DNA from: Bradyrhizobium cajani
GTDB taxonomy: Bacteria; Pseudomonadota; Alphaproteobacteria; Rhizobiales; Xanthobacteraceae
DNA length: 64,000 bases
Assembly (NCBI RefSeq): GCF_009759665.1
Contig: NZ_WQNE01000004.1
Location: 124,001 to 188,000 of the forward strand
Direction of reading: 5' to 3'
Below are positions 16,533 through 26,729 of the stretch, one piece after another. The notes below the pieces were generated by a model. That model worked only from the letters and a program-made list of their open reading frames with translations, did no database searches and was not told the origin of the DNA. The stretch's first letter is position 1. The number at the start of each line of letters is the position of its first letter. Made by a program: the position numbers and the translations under genes.

Positions 16533-19088
16533 GGCCGGCTGGAACAGCAGCACCGCGGCAAGCGTCGTCACCAGCGAGAGCGCGAGCAGCTTGCCCATGC
16601 TGGACGTGCCGGGATGGCTCGACAGCCACAGGCTGCCGAACGCGGTTGCCGTCGTCAGCGCGCTGAAGAAGATCGCACGCGTGAGGCTGGTCTGAAGCAG
16701 GTTTGTCCTGCCCGACCGCCAGGCCACGACATAATAGATCTTGAAGGCGACGCCGACGCCGAGCAGCAGCGGGAACGCGACGATGTTGGCGAAGTTGAGC
16801 GGCAGGCCGATCAACACGCAGATCTCGAGCGTCACCGCGCCGGCAACCAGGAGCGGCACCAGCGTCATCAGCACGTCCACGAACCGCCGCAGCGTGATCC
16901 ACAGGAGCAGGCCGATCACCAGCAGCGCATAGATGCCGGCGTGGATGAACGCCTTCACCACGGTGTCGCCGGATTTCAGGATCGAGACCGGCCCGCCGAT
17001 CGCGGTCGGCTCGGCCGCCAGCACCGCAGCGGCGAACTTGCGCAGCGTGTCGTTGTCATTGGGGTCGCCCTTCGGCAATGCCTCGACGCGGATGACGCCG
17101 TCCTTGCTCTTCCAGGCGCTGACGAGATCCGGCGGCAATGATTTCAGGGTGACCGGCTCGGCCTGCAACGCGTTCCTGAGCTGATCGAACACGATCTTCA
17201 TCGGCGTGACGAACACGTCCTGCGCCTTGTTGCGCGTCGCCTCGTCGGCCTTGGCGAGCTTTTCGAGCGCGTCGGCAAGCCGGCGCGAGGCGACGGCGCC
17301 GGCGCCCTTCGCATCGCCCGCGGTCCGGCGCAGATTGTCGACCGAGGATTTCAGCGATTCGACGTTTTCCTGATCGGACGGCGCCGCATCGATCTGGTCG
17401 GGATTGAGCGCGGGGTTCAGCACCTTTGCGCCCTGCGCGATCAGCTTCAGCTTCGGCTGCTGGTCATCCGGCACGAAGCTGTCGAGCGACATCACCCGCA
17501 GCACCTCCGGGACCTTCTCGAGCCTCGCCTGGACCTGCCTCGCCTGCTCCTCGGACGTGGTCATCACGTTGATGGCATTGGCGCCGGTGTTCGGGTCCTT
17601 GCGCAGGTCGAGGAAGGTCGCGATCGATTCGGCGTGCGGGTTGCGCAGGTTCATCGGGTTGAAGTCGAACTTCATGAAGTAGAGCAGCGGCAGGCCACCG
17701 AGCGCCAGCAGCAGCGTGCCGCCCACGATCAGCACGCGATGCTTCTCCAGGAAGTGATCGAGCGGCGCCAGGAAGGCGTAGCCCACCGGCTCCATCTCGC
17801 CGGGCGGGTTCAGAAGCTTGAGCAGCGCGGGCAGCACGGTGATCGAGGAGAGGAACGCCACCAACATGCCGACGCCGGCGATCTGGCCGAGTTCCGCGAT
17901 GCCTTTGTAATCGGTCGGCATGAAGCAGAGGAAGCCGGCAGCGGTCGCCATCGCCGCGAGCGACAGCGGCACCGCCGAGCGCTTCGCCGCCAGCACCAGC
18001 GCGCCCGACAGGTCGTTGTGCTTGTAGCGCTCCGAGCGGTAGCGGACGCTGTACTGGATGCCGAAATCGACGCCGAGGCCGACGAACAGCACGGCGAAAG
18101 CGATCGACAGCAGGTTGAACGAGCCGACCATCATCAGGCCGGCGGCAGTCGTGATCGCAAGCCCGACAAAGAGATTGACGAACACGGCGAAGATGATCTT
18201 CGCCGAATGCAGCGCCAGCCACAGGATGAGCAGCACGACGAGGACAGTGCCGACGCCGTTGACGACGGCGCCTTCCTGGACGGTCGCGTATTCCTCGTTC
18301 GCGATCGGGACCGGGCCGGTCAGCCGCACCCGCGCCTGGTATTTGTTCGGGAAGTCCAGATCCGCTGCGGCCTTGCGGATCGCGTCGGTGGCGCCCTTGC
18401 CGGGCTCGAGCGCGTTGTAGTCGAGGATCGGCTTGAATTCGATGAACGCGCGCTTGTCCGAATCCTTCAGCGGCTCGTCGCTGACGAGCTCGCGCCAGGA
18501 GAAGCTCGCATTGCCCTTGTTGAGCACGGTCTCGACCGTCTGCGCGATCAGGTTGAACGGCCGATCGGTATTGTCGAGCTTGACCTGGCCGCGCTTGACG
18601 CCGGCAAGTCCCGTCTCCAGCGCGCCGGTGAGGCCGCGGATCGACGGGTCGCCCGCCATGATCTCGATCAGGGGAGCTGCGGCTTCGAACTGGCCGGTGG
18701 CCTTTGCGACCTCCTCGGTCGGCAGGAACAGGAGGCCGTTCTTCTCGAAGAACTCGCCACTGCCGAGCTGCTGCATCGACTGGAAATTGGTCTTGTCGTC
18801 CCTCAGCTTGGCATAGAGCGCATCGGCCGCCGCGCTCGCCATCTCGGGCGTCCTCGCCTCGACGACCGCAAGAATCGTCGCGTCGCGGTCGAAGGAGCGA
18901 TCGAACTGCTGGTCGCGCTGGCGCCAGTCCAGCTTCTGGGAAATCAGCGAATTGATGTCGGTGTTGATGGCGAAGTGGCGCGCAGCGTAATAACCCGCGC
19001 CCACCGCCAGCAGGAGCCCGAGAACGACGACAAGGGAGGCAAACCGGGTGCAGGCCCTGACGATGGCAACGACTACGCTTTGCAGCAC
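16500..19088 (-). CDS. hpnN: HpnN, MMPL/RND-family hopanoid transporter
   Basis: 862 residues with a GTG start (an ATG two bases earlier is in another frame and hits a stop at once). About twelve membrane segments are arranged as in RND/MMPL exporters: one N-terminal helix (VVVLGLLLAVGAGYY), a large periplasmic loop from about 35 to 265, five helices, a second loop and five more helices. HpnN carries hopanoids from the inner to the outer membrane in Rhodopseudomonas and its relatives. Its place between hpnO and ispH-hpnH supports the call. A second MMPL-type exporter lies about 11 kb away. Confidence 0.9.
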   Translation of the reverse strand: MLQSVVVAIVRACTRFASLVVVLGLLLAVGAGYYAARHFAINTDINSLISQKLDWRQRDQQFDRSFDRDATILAVVEARTPEMASAAADALYAKLRDDKTNFQSMQQLGSGEFFEKNGLLFLPTEEVAKATGQFEAAAPLIEIMAGDPSIRGLTGALETGLAGVKRGQVKLDNTDRPFNLIAQTVETVLNKGNASFSWRELVSDEPLKDSDKRAFIEFKPILDYNALEPGKGATDAIRKAAADLDFPNKYQARVRLTGPVPIANEEYATVQEGAVVNGVGTVLVVLLILWLALHSAKIIFAVFVNLFVGLAITTAAGLMMVGSFNLLSIAFAVLFVGLGVDFGIQYSVRYRSERYKHNDLSGALVLAAKRSAVPLSLAAMATAAGFLCFMPTDYKGIAELGQIAGVGMLVAFLSSITVLPALLKLLNPPGEMEPVGYAFLAPLDHFLEKHRVLIVGGTLLLALGGLPLLYFMKFDFNPMNLRNPHAESIATFLDLRKDPNTGANAINVMTTSEEQARQVQARLEKVPEVLRVMSLDSFVPDDQQPKLKLIAQGAKVLNPALNPDQIDAAPSDQENVESLKSSVDNLRRTAGDAKGAGAVASRRLADALEKLAKADEATRNKAQDVFVTPMKIVFDQLRNALQAEPVTLKSLPPDLVSAWKSKDGVIRVEALPKGDPNDNDTLRKFAAAVLAAEPTAIGGPVSILKSGDTVVKAFIHAGIYALLVIGLLLWITLRRFVDVLMTLVPLLVAGAVTLEICVLIGLPLNFANIVAFPLLLGVGVAFKIYYVVAWRSGRTNLLQTSLTRAIFFSALTTATAFGSLWLSSHPGTSSMGKLLALSLVTTLAAVLLFQPALMGKPRNLRE

Positions 19089-19533
19089 ATCTATTCTTTC
19101 TGGTGTTAACAGCTTGCCGGAAACGCCGGCTGTTTATCGGAGTTCCCGAGCGAAACCTATTGCTGTTTTGAGTGGTTCTCACCGCAAGAAGGTTCGAGGG
19201 TAAACGGCGACAGACCGTGGCGAAATCATGCGGGCGGTTGGTATAGCCGGGGAGTTGAGGCGGGAAAGTGACGAAGGAGTGAGCACAAATGTCGCCATTT
19301 TACTCACGGAAATGACTGCACTATAATACCTCAAACTGGGGAACTCGGAACCCGAGTTTCATTCGACCTTCCCTTGCTGCCGATTTTTTGACACAAAGTG
19401 CTGTGCCTCCATGCGCCGAGGCCCAGTTTGGGGTTGGCGGTTACCGCGTGCGCGAAAACCAATGGTGCGGATATTGCAACCCATTGGCCAGTATCGAGGT
19501 GCCGCCGAGGACAATTGAGCGGATTGGTGCAAC
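19089..19533. other. Intergenic region between hpnN and ispH (445 bp)
   Basis: Two divergent genes face away from this stretch. It holds a good sigma-70-like promoter for ispH at 19299-19327. I see no convincing small ORF or RNA gene. The distance from the promoter to the start codon leaves a leader of about 200 nt. Confidence 0.6.
19299..19327 (+). promoter_or_regulatory. Sigma-70-type promoter candidate for ispH-hpnH
   Basis: TTTACT, 17-nt spacer, perfect TATAAT at 19322-19327. It is the best housekeeping-type promoter in the window by eye and points to ispH. Confidence 0.55.
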
Positions 19534-20478
19534 TTGCGTGATGGGCGTCCGATGGAAGTTTATCTAGCGCAGCCGCGCGGCTTCTGCGCCGGCGTGGTGC
19601 GTGCGATCGAGATCGTGGAACGGGCGCTGGAGAAGTACGGCCCGCCCGTCTACGTGCGCCACGAGATCGTGCACAACAAATATGTCGTCGAGACCCTGAA
19701 GAACAAAGGCGCGGTCTTTGTCGAGGAATTGTCCGAGGTGCCGCCGAAATCGGTAACGGTTTTCAGCGCTCATGGGGTCGCCCGGAGCGTCGAGGAAGAG
19801 GCCGCCGCGCGCGACCTTCCGGTGCTCAATGCCACCTGCCCGCTGGTCACGAAAGTTCACAATCAGGGGAAGCGCTACATCACCAAGGGCCGCACGCTGA
19901 TCCTGATCGGCCATGCCGGCCACCCCGAGGTCGAGGGCACGATGGGCCAGGTTCCAGGTCCCGTGCTGCTGGTCCAAAGCGTTGAGGAGGTTAAGGCCCT
20001 GACGCTGCCGGCAGATACGCCAGTGGCCTACATCACCCAGACCACCCTGTCGGTCGACGACACCAGGGACATCATTGCGGCCCTCCAGGCCCGCTTTACA
20101 GATATTCAAGGCCCGGATATCCGGGATATCTGCTATGCGACACAGAACCGCCAATCTGCGGTAAGGGACTTGAGCAAGCTGGTCGACGTGATCTTGGTGG
20201 TGGGCGCTGCCAATAGCTCGAATTCGAACCGGCTCCGCGAAATCGGCACTGAGGCCGGCGTCGCGAGTTATCTGATTGCCGATGGCAGCGAGCTCAATCC
20301 GGAGTGGTTGAAGGGTGCCAGGACCGTCGGCGTCACGGCCGGCGCTTCGGCGCCCGAGGTGCTCGTGGATGACGTGATCGAAGCGATGCGGCGGATCGGA
20401 CCGGTGAAGGTCCAGGTGCTGCCGGGCCGCGAGGAAAACATCGAATTCAGGCTTCCGGCCGAACTGGCTGCGAGCTGA
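19534..20478 (+). CDS. ispH: 4-hydroxy-3-methylbut-2-enyl diphosphate reductase
   Basis: Last enzyme of the MEP pathway, an iron-sulphur protein that makes IPP and DMAPP. Counting from the ATG at 19552, the three cluster cysteines are C12, C96 and C194, and H41, H74, H124 and E126 are all in place (HPEVEG around 124-129). Two starts are possible: TTG at 19534 (314 residues, annotated here) or ATG at 19552 (308 residues); neither has a strong ribosome binding site, and the shorter one matches the usual N-terminus. It lies 36 bp before hpnH on the same strand and so links precursor supply to hopanoid synthesis. Confidence 0.95.
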   Translation: MRDGRPMEVYLAQPRGFCAGVVRAIEIVERALEKYGPPVYVRHEIVHNKYVVETLKNKGAVFVEELSEVPPKSVTVFSAHGVARSVEEEAAARDLPVLNATCPLVTKVHNQGKRYITKGRTLILIGHAGHPEVEGTMGQVPGPVLLVQSVEEVKALTLPADTPVAYITQTTLSVDDTRDIIAALQARFTDIQGPDIRDICYATQNRQSAVRDLSKLVDVILVVGAANSSNSNRLREIGTEAGVASYLIADGSELNPEWLKGARTVGVTAGASAPEVLVDDVIEAMRRIGPVKVQVLPGREENIEFRLPAELAAS

Positions 20479-20514
20479 CCTACCCCGAATTCCAAGCCCA
20501 GAAAGAAACGTGTA

Positions 20515-21675
<1,161 letters not shown>

Positions 21676-21689
21676 GCGCGAGACGGCCT

Positions 21690-21774
21690 GTAGCCCGGAT
21701 GGAGCGAAGCGAAATCCGGGAACAGCGTCTTCGCATCGCAAGGCCCGGATTGCGCTTCGCTCCGTCCGGGCTAC
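21690..21774. repeat. Palindromic repeat family A, copy 1 (GTAGCCCGGATGGAGCG...)
   Basis: Left arm GTAGCCCGGATGGAGCGAAG pairs with right arm CTTCGCTCCGTCCGGGCTAC. Two more copies occur at 49501 and 57432. All three lie just after genes. Confidence 0.85.
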
Positions 21775-21785
21775 GGCATCAAACG

Positions 21786-21816
21786 AAAAAGGCCCGGTCG
21801 CACGACCGGGCCTTTT
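21786..21816. terminator. Bidirectional terminator between hpnH and hpnG
   Basis: Stem AAAAGGCCCGGTCG with its complement around a 2-nt loop, flanked by A and T runs. It serves the convergent hpnH and hpnG genes. Confidence 0.85.
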
Positions 21817-21841
21817 CTTTCTGTCAGCTCGAAGAAGCCGC

Positions 21842-22591
21842 TCAGGCCGCCTTGGAGACCAGCGCCTCGCTCTCCACGAGCTCGGTGCCGATCAGGAAGT
21901 CGCGGCAGCCGCGTAAGCTACGCAGTGCGCGGTTGAAGTCGAGGCCGGTCGAGACCAGCGCATGCAGCGTTGCCGGGTTGCGCACGATGCCGCGCAGCAC
22001 GGCGGCGAGGTCGATCTGGCCGTTCGGCTTGATGGCGGCGCGGGCGAGCGCCGGCAGCGCGCGGTGGGCGGGATCGCTGATGACACGGACCGCGGCAAAG
22101 GGCAGCCCCGCCTCGGCGGCGTAGGCCGCCGCGATGTGGCTTTCCATGTCGACGGCAGAGGCTCCCGTCTCCGAATGCAGCGCCGCCTTGCAGGAGCGGC
22201 CGGTGACCACCTCCTCGGCGCCGGCGAGGCTGCCGCGCACCACGCGGCGGCGTCCCGAGGTCAGGCGGTCGATGAGGTCGTCGCTGAGCGACAGGCCCGC
22301 GGCCCAGCGGGTATCGCCCGAGAGCACCTCGGTCGCCAGCACGACATCGCCGGAGCGCAGCGTCGGGTCGAGCCCGCCGGCCACACCGAAGGAGATCACG
22401 CCGCGAATCGTCTCGGGATCCACCACCGTCAGAAGCGCCCGCAACTGGCCGGGACTGCTGGACGAACAGATGACCGCCATTCCCGGCCCGGCCGCGATGC
22501 GGGCCTCCTGAACCAGACCGGTCACAATCAGTATCGGCCGCGGATCAATGGCATTGCCCGCGGTAATATAGTCCCCCGTCCCCAAAGTCAC
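21842..22591 (-). CDS. hpnG: HpnG, adenosylhopane nucleosidase/phosphorylase
   Basis: 249 residues from a GTG at 22591, which overlaps the ATG-TGA end of shc. An open frame extends 49 codons further, but that part lies inside shc. The protein has the nucleoside phosphorylase fold: GVISFGVAGGLDP, GDVVLATEV and ASAVDMESHIAAAYA with the purine-site Met-Glu. HpnG removes adenine from adenosylhopane to give ribosylhopane or its phosphate. It is the last gene of the leftward hpnC-D-E-shc-hpnG operon. Confidence 0.9.
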   Translation of the reverse strand: MTLGTGDYITAGNAIDPRPILIVTGLVQEARIAAGPGMAVICSSSSPGQLRALLTVVDPETIRGVISFGVAGGLDPTLRSGDVVLATEVLSGDTRWAAGLSLSDDLIDRLTSGRRRVVRGSLAGAEEVVTGRSCKAALHSETGASAVDMESHIAAAYAAEAGLPFAAVRVISDPAHRALPALARAAIKPNGQIDLAAVLRGIVRNPATLHALVSTGLDFNRALRSLRGCRDFLIGTELVESEALVSKAA

Positions 22592-24570
22592 ATTCCGACC
22601 CCTACCACCCTGCTGTTGGTGTTCCGCAAGTTCCGGTACCGCGCCAGCGCCCACAGCGGAAAGAACTTCGGGTAACCATGATACCGTAGATAGAACACGC
22701 GGGGAAAGCCTGTGGCGGTATACCGCTGCTCGTCCCACAGCCCTTTTTTGTTCTGTGTTGCAATCAGGTACTCCACCCCGCGGGCGACGGCGGGGTTATC
22801 GACCTCGCCAGCCGCCATCAGGGCAAGCAAGGCCCATGCCGTTTGCGAGGCGGTCGAGGGGGCGGCTTCCCAGCCCTTGTAGTCCAGCCGGTAGCTGACG
22901 GCGTCCTCGCCCCAGCCGCCGTCCTCGTTCTGGATCGAGGCCAGCCAGTCGGCCGCCTTCCGAATCATCGGGTCCTTGTGGTCGACGCCGGCCATGTTCA
23001 GGGCACAGAGCACCGACCAGGTTCCATAGATGAAGTTCATGCCCCAGCGGCCGTACCAGGAGCCCTCCGGGTGCTGCGTCTTCCGGAGGTAGGCGACGCC
23101 GCCGGCGACGTGCTTGCTGGTCTTCTCGGTCTCGCCGAGCTGGGCCAGCATCGAGATGCAGCGCGCCGTGACGTCTTCGGTGGGCGGATCGAGCAGCGCG
23201 CCGTGGTCGGAGAACGGGATGTTGTTGAGGTAGTATTCGAGGTTGTTGACGTCGAAGGCCGCCCAGCCGCCGTCGTCGCTCTGCATGCCCTCGATCCATT
23301 CCTGGCCGCGGGCGATCGCGGCATCATAGCCGGTCACGCCGTGCTCCCGGCGCATGCGGTCCATCGACATCACCACGACGGCGGTGTCGTCGAGATCGGG
23401 ATAATGCGCATTGTTGTACTGGAAGGCCCAGCCGCCGGGGCGCACGTCGGGCCGCTTCGCGGCCCAGTCGCCCTTCACCTCGAGCTCCTGCTTCGGGATC
23501 AGCCAGTCGAGGCCCTGCCTGGCCGCCGGCACCGCCTTGTCGCCGCCGGCTTCCAGCAGAGCGTGAGCGGTCAGCGTGGTGTCCCACACCGGCGAGACGC
23601 AGGGCTGACAGTAGGCCTCGTCGTCCTTGATCACGAGCAGCTTGTCGATGCCCCGCCGCGTCGTGGCGCGCGGCGGATAATTCTCATCCTTGCCGAGCGC
23701 GTCGTACATCATGACGATGTTGGCCATCGGCGGATAGATCGCGCCCATGCCGTCCTCGCCGTTGAGCCGCTCCTCGGTGAAGGCGAGCGCGGCATCGATC
23801 GCGCGCTTGCGCAGGCTCTTGGGAAACATCGGCTCGATAACGCGCAGAATCGCATCGAGCGAGCGAAACAGCAGGAACCAGGCCATGCTCTGGTGCGGCG
23901 CCTTCGCGGTCATGCCGATCGAGCGCGGATCCTGGAGGAACAACTCGTCGATGCCGACGCCTCGCGGATTCTTCGCACGCGGCTTCAGAGCGGCGATCAC
24001 CATCAGCGGCACCATGGTGGTACGCGCCCAATAGGAAATCTTGTTGAGATGGAACGGCGACCAGAACGGCAGCAGCATGATCTCGATCGGCAGCACCGGC
24101 ACCGCGCGCCAGGTCACGACGCCGAACGTCGCGAGCAGGAAGCGCGTGAAGACGTTGCTGTTGATCGCGCCGCCGCGCGCGTGAATGGCCTCGCGCGCAC
24201 GCACCATGTGCGGGCTGTCTGTGGAATCGCCGATCATCTTCAGCGCGAAATAGGCCTTCACGCTGGCGCTCATGTCGAACTCGCCGTCATGCACCAGCGG
24301 CCAGCCGCCATGGGCGCCCTGGACGCGGCGCAGGTAGTTGCCGATCTTGGCCTCGAGCACGGCGTCGACGGGCTCTGCGAGATAATGGCGCAGGAGAATG
24401 TATTCGGCCGGAATCGTGCAATCGGCCTCGAGCTCGAACACCCAATGGCCGTCGGATTGCTGGAAGCCGAGGATGCCTTGCGTCGCAGACGCAATGCTCG
24501 ATTCCAATACCTTCGATTCCAATACCTGCGATTCCAAGGCTTCGCGGCTGGTCGCGTTCACGGAATCCAT
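22588..24570 (-). CDS. shc: Squalene-hopene cyclase
   Basis: 660 residues. Catalytic motif DLDDTA with D392-x-D394-D395, and several QW repeats (for example DGGWAAFD, PEGSWYGRWG, EDGGWGEDAVSY) along the alpha-barrel. A monotopic membrane protein that cyclises squalene to hopene/diplopterol. The N-terminal 30 residues contain a short repeated LES[Q/K]V unit encoded by a 15-bp tandem repeat, which is unlikely to be part of the folded enzyme. It overlaps hpnG by 4 bp and follows hpnE by 51 bp. Confidence 0.97.
   Translation of the reverse strand: MDSVNATSREALESQVLESKVLESSIASATQGILGFQQSDGHWVFELEADCTIPAEYILLRHYLAEPVDAVLEAKIGNYLRRVQGAHGGWPLVHDGEFDMSASVKAYFALKMIGDSTDSPHMVRAREAIHARGGAINSNVFTRFLLATFGVVTWRAVPVLPIEIMLLPFWSPFHLNKISYWARTTMVPLMVIAALKPRAKNPRGVGIDELFLQDPRSIGMTAKAPHQSMAWFLLFRSLDAILRVIEPMFPKSLRKRAIDAALAFTEERLNGEDGMGAIYPPMANIVMMYDALGKDENYPPRATTRRGIDKLLVIKDDEAYCQPCVSPVWDTTLTAHALLEAGGDKAVPAARQGLDWLIPKQELEVKGDWAAKRPDVRPGGWAFQYNNAHYPDLDDTAVVVMSMDRMRREHGVTGYDAAIARGQEWIEGMQSDDGGWAAFDVNNLEYYLNNIPFSDHGALLDPPTEDVTARCISMLAQLGETEKTSKHVAGGVAYLRKTQHPEGSWYGRWGMNFIYGTWSVLCALNMAGVDHKDPMIRKAADWLASIQNEDGGWGEDAVSYRLDYKGWEAAPSTASQTAWALLALMAAGEVDNPAVARGVEYLIATQNKKGLWDEQRYTATGFPRVFYLRYHGYPKFFPLWALARYRNLRNTNSRVVGVGM
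24499..24543. repeat. 15-bp tandem repeat in the 5' end of shc
   Basis: Three tandem 15-bp units, CGATTCCAATACCTT, CGATTCCAATACCTG and the diverged CGATTCCAAGGCTTC (plus strand). They encode LES[KQ]V-type pentapeptides in the cyclase N-terminus. The unit is a multiple of three, so copy change keeps the frame. Confidence 0.85.
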
Positions 24571-24621
24571 GTTGCTCGATTGCTCCGATCGTCGATTGAA
24601 ATTGGACGGGCCATCTGCCCG

Positions 24622-25890
24622 TCAGGGCCGCTTTGCGGCCAAAACCAGATCGGCGGCGCGATCTCCCGACCGGACCGATCCCTCGATGGTTGCAGGCAAT
24701 CCCGTAGCAGTCCAATCGCCGGCAAGGAACAGGTTTTTCAAAGCGGTGACCGGCCCCGGACGCAGGGCATTCTGTGCCGGCGTGGCCGCAAATGTGGCAC
24801 GGCGCTCGCGCACGATCTGCCAAGGGGGCAACTGAGCGGGCAGCTCGCCGGACAGGCCGCCAGCCTTGCAGACGTCGTTCCAGATCACCTGAGCGAGCTC
24901 CTCGCGCGGCATGTCAACCAGGCGGTCGCCATTGCTGATGGTCACCGAAAGCCGGTTCGGGAACGCGAACAGCCACTCGACGACGCCGCCGATCACGCCG
25001 AGGATCGGCGCCGAGCCCGGCGGCGGCTCAAAGCGGAAATGCGCGTTCACGATGGCGCGGAATTCGGTCGGCGTCTTCAGGCCCGGCAGCAGGCTGGAGG
25101 CAGCGCGCGGCGGCACCGCCATCACAATGACATCGCCCTCACCGAGCTGGATCACGTCCTCGCCGCCGAAATTCAGCGCACTGGCCTTGCCGTCGCTGGT
25201 CACGAACGAACGCAGTTCATGGCCGAGCTGAACCGAGTGGCCTCGCTCCTGCAGGAATTTCACGGCCGGCTCGATCAGCACGGCGCTGAGGCCGTCACGC
25301 GCGATCAGCGGCCGGCACGCCTGCCCGCCGGCGAGCAGCGTCTCGCGCACGATCGCGCCGGCAAGCCCGGCCGAGCCTTCGGGCGGATCGACGTTGAGCG
25401 CCGCCAGCAGCAGCGGCTGCACCAGGCGCTGATAGAGAACGCCCTCGCAGGGAATGGACTTGCCGACCGGCGTCTCCTCCGACGCCCAGATCAGCGGCGC
25501 CAGCTTGAGATAATCGGTCAGCCCGGTGTCGGGAACGCGGCGACTCTCGTCGAGCACCCAGGTCGGCAGCCGGCCGGCGCCGAGATCGATCTGCCAGCGC
25601 TGACCGGTCTTGATGTCGACGAAGGGAAACTGTGCGCTTTCAGGGCCGACGAGGCCCGCCTCGGTGCCGATCGCGCGCGCATAGGCGCGCGCGTGGCCGT
25701 TGCCCGAGAGGAGCAGATGATTGCCGTTGTCGATGGTGAGATTGGTGGCACCGTCGAAATAGGAACGGCAGCGGCCGCCGGCCTGGTGCGTCGCCTCGTG
25801 CACGGCGACCTTGAAGCCGGCATTGGCGAGCCGCACGGCGGCGGTGAGGCCGGAAATCCCGGCGCCGATGATGTGAGCTGTCTGTTGCAT
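24622..25890 (-). CDS. hpnE: HpnE, FAD-dependent hydroxysqualene dehydroxylase
   Basis: 422 residues; the start codon overlaps the hpnD stop by one base. N-terminal dinucleotide-binding motif GAGISGLTAAVRLA at residues 9-22, then the amine-oxidase-type FAD fold and a C-terminal NLFLAGDWTATGLPATIEGSV. HpnE reduces hydroxysqualene to squalene in the HpnCDE route, which replaces squalene synthase. Confidence 0.93.
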   Translation of the reverse strand: MQQTAHIIGAGISGLTAAVRLANAGFKVAVHEATHQAGGRCRSYFDGATNLTIDNGNHLLLSGNGHARAYARAIGTEAGLVGPESAQFPFVDIKTGQRWQIDLGAGRLPTWVLDESRRVPDTGLTDYLKLAPLIWASEETPVGKSIPCEGVLYQRLVQPLLLAALNVDPPEGSAGLAGAIVRETLLAGGQACRPLIARDGLSAVLIEPAVKFLQERGHSVQLGHELRSFVTSDGKASALNFGGEDVIQLGEGDVIVMAVPPRAASSLLPGLKTPTEFRAIVNAHFRFEPPPGSAPILGVIGGVVEWLFAFPNRLSVTISNGDRLVDMPREELAQVIWNDVCKAGGLSGELPAQLPPWQIVRERRATFAATPAQNALRPGPVTALKNLFLAGDWTATGLPATIEGSVRSGDRAADLVLAAKRP

Positions 25891-26729
25891 CAGATGAAAG
25901 CGTAACGGAGCAGGATCAGGATGCGTGTGACCTTCGACACACGCACCGGCTCGCGCGGCGCGTTGAAGCCGCGCGCGATCAGGAGGTCCAGAATGGCGTG
26001 ATAGTATTTCGACATGATCCGCGGCGCGCGCACGGCGCGACGCCTGTTGCGGTCCATGATCTCGTCCGACTTCTCGAAATGCGACTTGGCGCGCTGCGCC
26101 AGCGGCAGGCAGACCTTCGGCAGCGCGCGCTCGGTGATGACGCGGTTCGGGTCATTTGACGTGATGCCGGCATGCAGCAGCGCCTCGCGCGGCAGATAGA
26201 GCCGGCCAAGCGTTGCGTCCTCGTCGATGTCGCGCAGGATGTTGGTGAGCTGGAGCGCACGACCGAGATGATGGGCGAGCAGGATGCCATCCTCCTCGGG
26301 CAGGCCGAACACCCGTACCGACAACCGCCCCACGGCGCTGGCGACCCGGTCGCAATAGAGATCGAGCGTCGCCATGTCGGGCGCGCGGATGTCCTGCGGC
26401 ACGTCCATCTCCATGCCGTCGACGATGGCGAGGAAATCCTCGCGCTTCAGCCCGAAGGTCTCGACCGAGGCGACATAGTCCTTCAGCCGCGGCGGCGGAT
26501 TGCCCTGATACAGCGCGTCGATGTCGTTGCGCCACTGCTGAAGCGCGGCGAGCCGCTCCTCGCGCGGGCCGTCGGAATCGGCGATGTCGTCGACCTGGCG
26601 GCAGAAGCTGTAGATCTGGAACATCGCCTCGCGCTGGTCGCGTGGCAGGATGCGCATCGCGGCATAGAAGGAGCTGCCGGATGCGGTCGAGCCATAATTG
26701 GCGCCGGGCGCGGTCGCCTCAAGCGTCAT
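25890..26729 (-). CDS. hpnD: HpnD, presqualene diphosphate synthase
   Basis: 279 residues of the squalene/phytoene synthase family. Both metal-binding aspartate motifs are present: QVDDIADSD (D47, D48) and LRDIDEDATLGRLYLP. HpnD condenses two farnesyl diphosphates to presqualene diphosphate. It overlaps hpnC by 11 bp and hpnE by 1 bp. Confidence 0.93.
   Translation of the reverse strand: MTLEATAPGANYGSTASGSSFYAAMRILPRDQREAMFQIYSFCRQVDDIADSDGPREERLAALQQWRNDIDALYQGNPPPRLKDYVASVETFGLKREDFLAIVDGMEMDVPQDIRAPDMATLDLYCDRVASAVGRLSVRVFGLPEEDGILLAHHLGRALQLTNILRDIDEDATLGRLYLPREALLHAGITSNDPNRVITERALPKVCLPLAQRAKSHFEKSDEIMDRNRRRAVRAPRIMSKYYHAILDLLIARGFNAPREPVRVSKVTRILILLRYAFI

Noticed and set aside
22843..25905. 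1,020-codon frame opposite shc and hpnE
   Set aside because: Shadow of well-identified genes; no recognisable motif.
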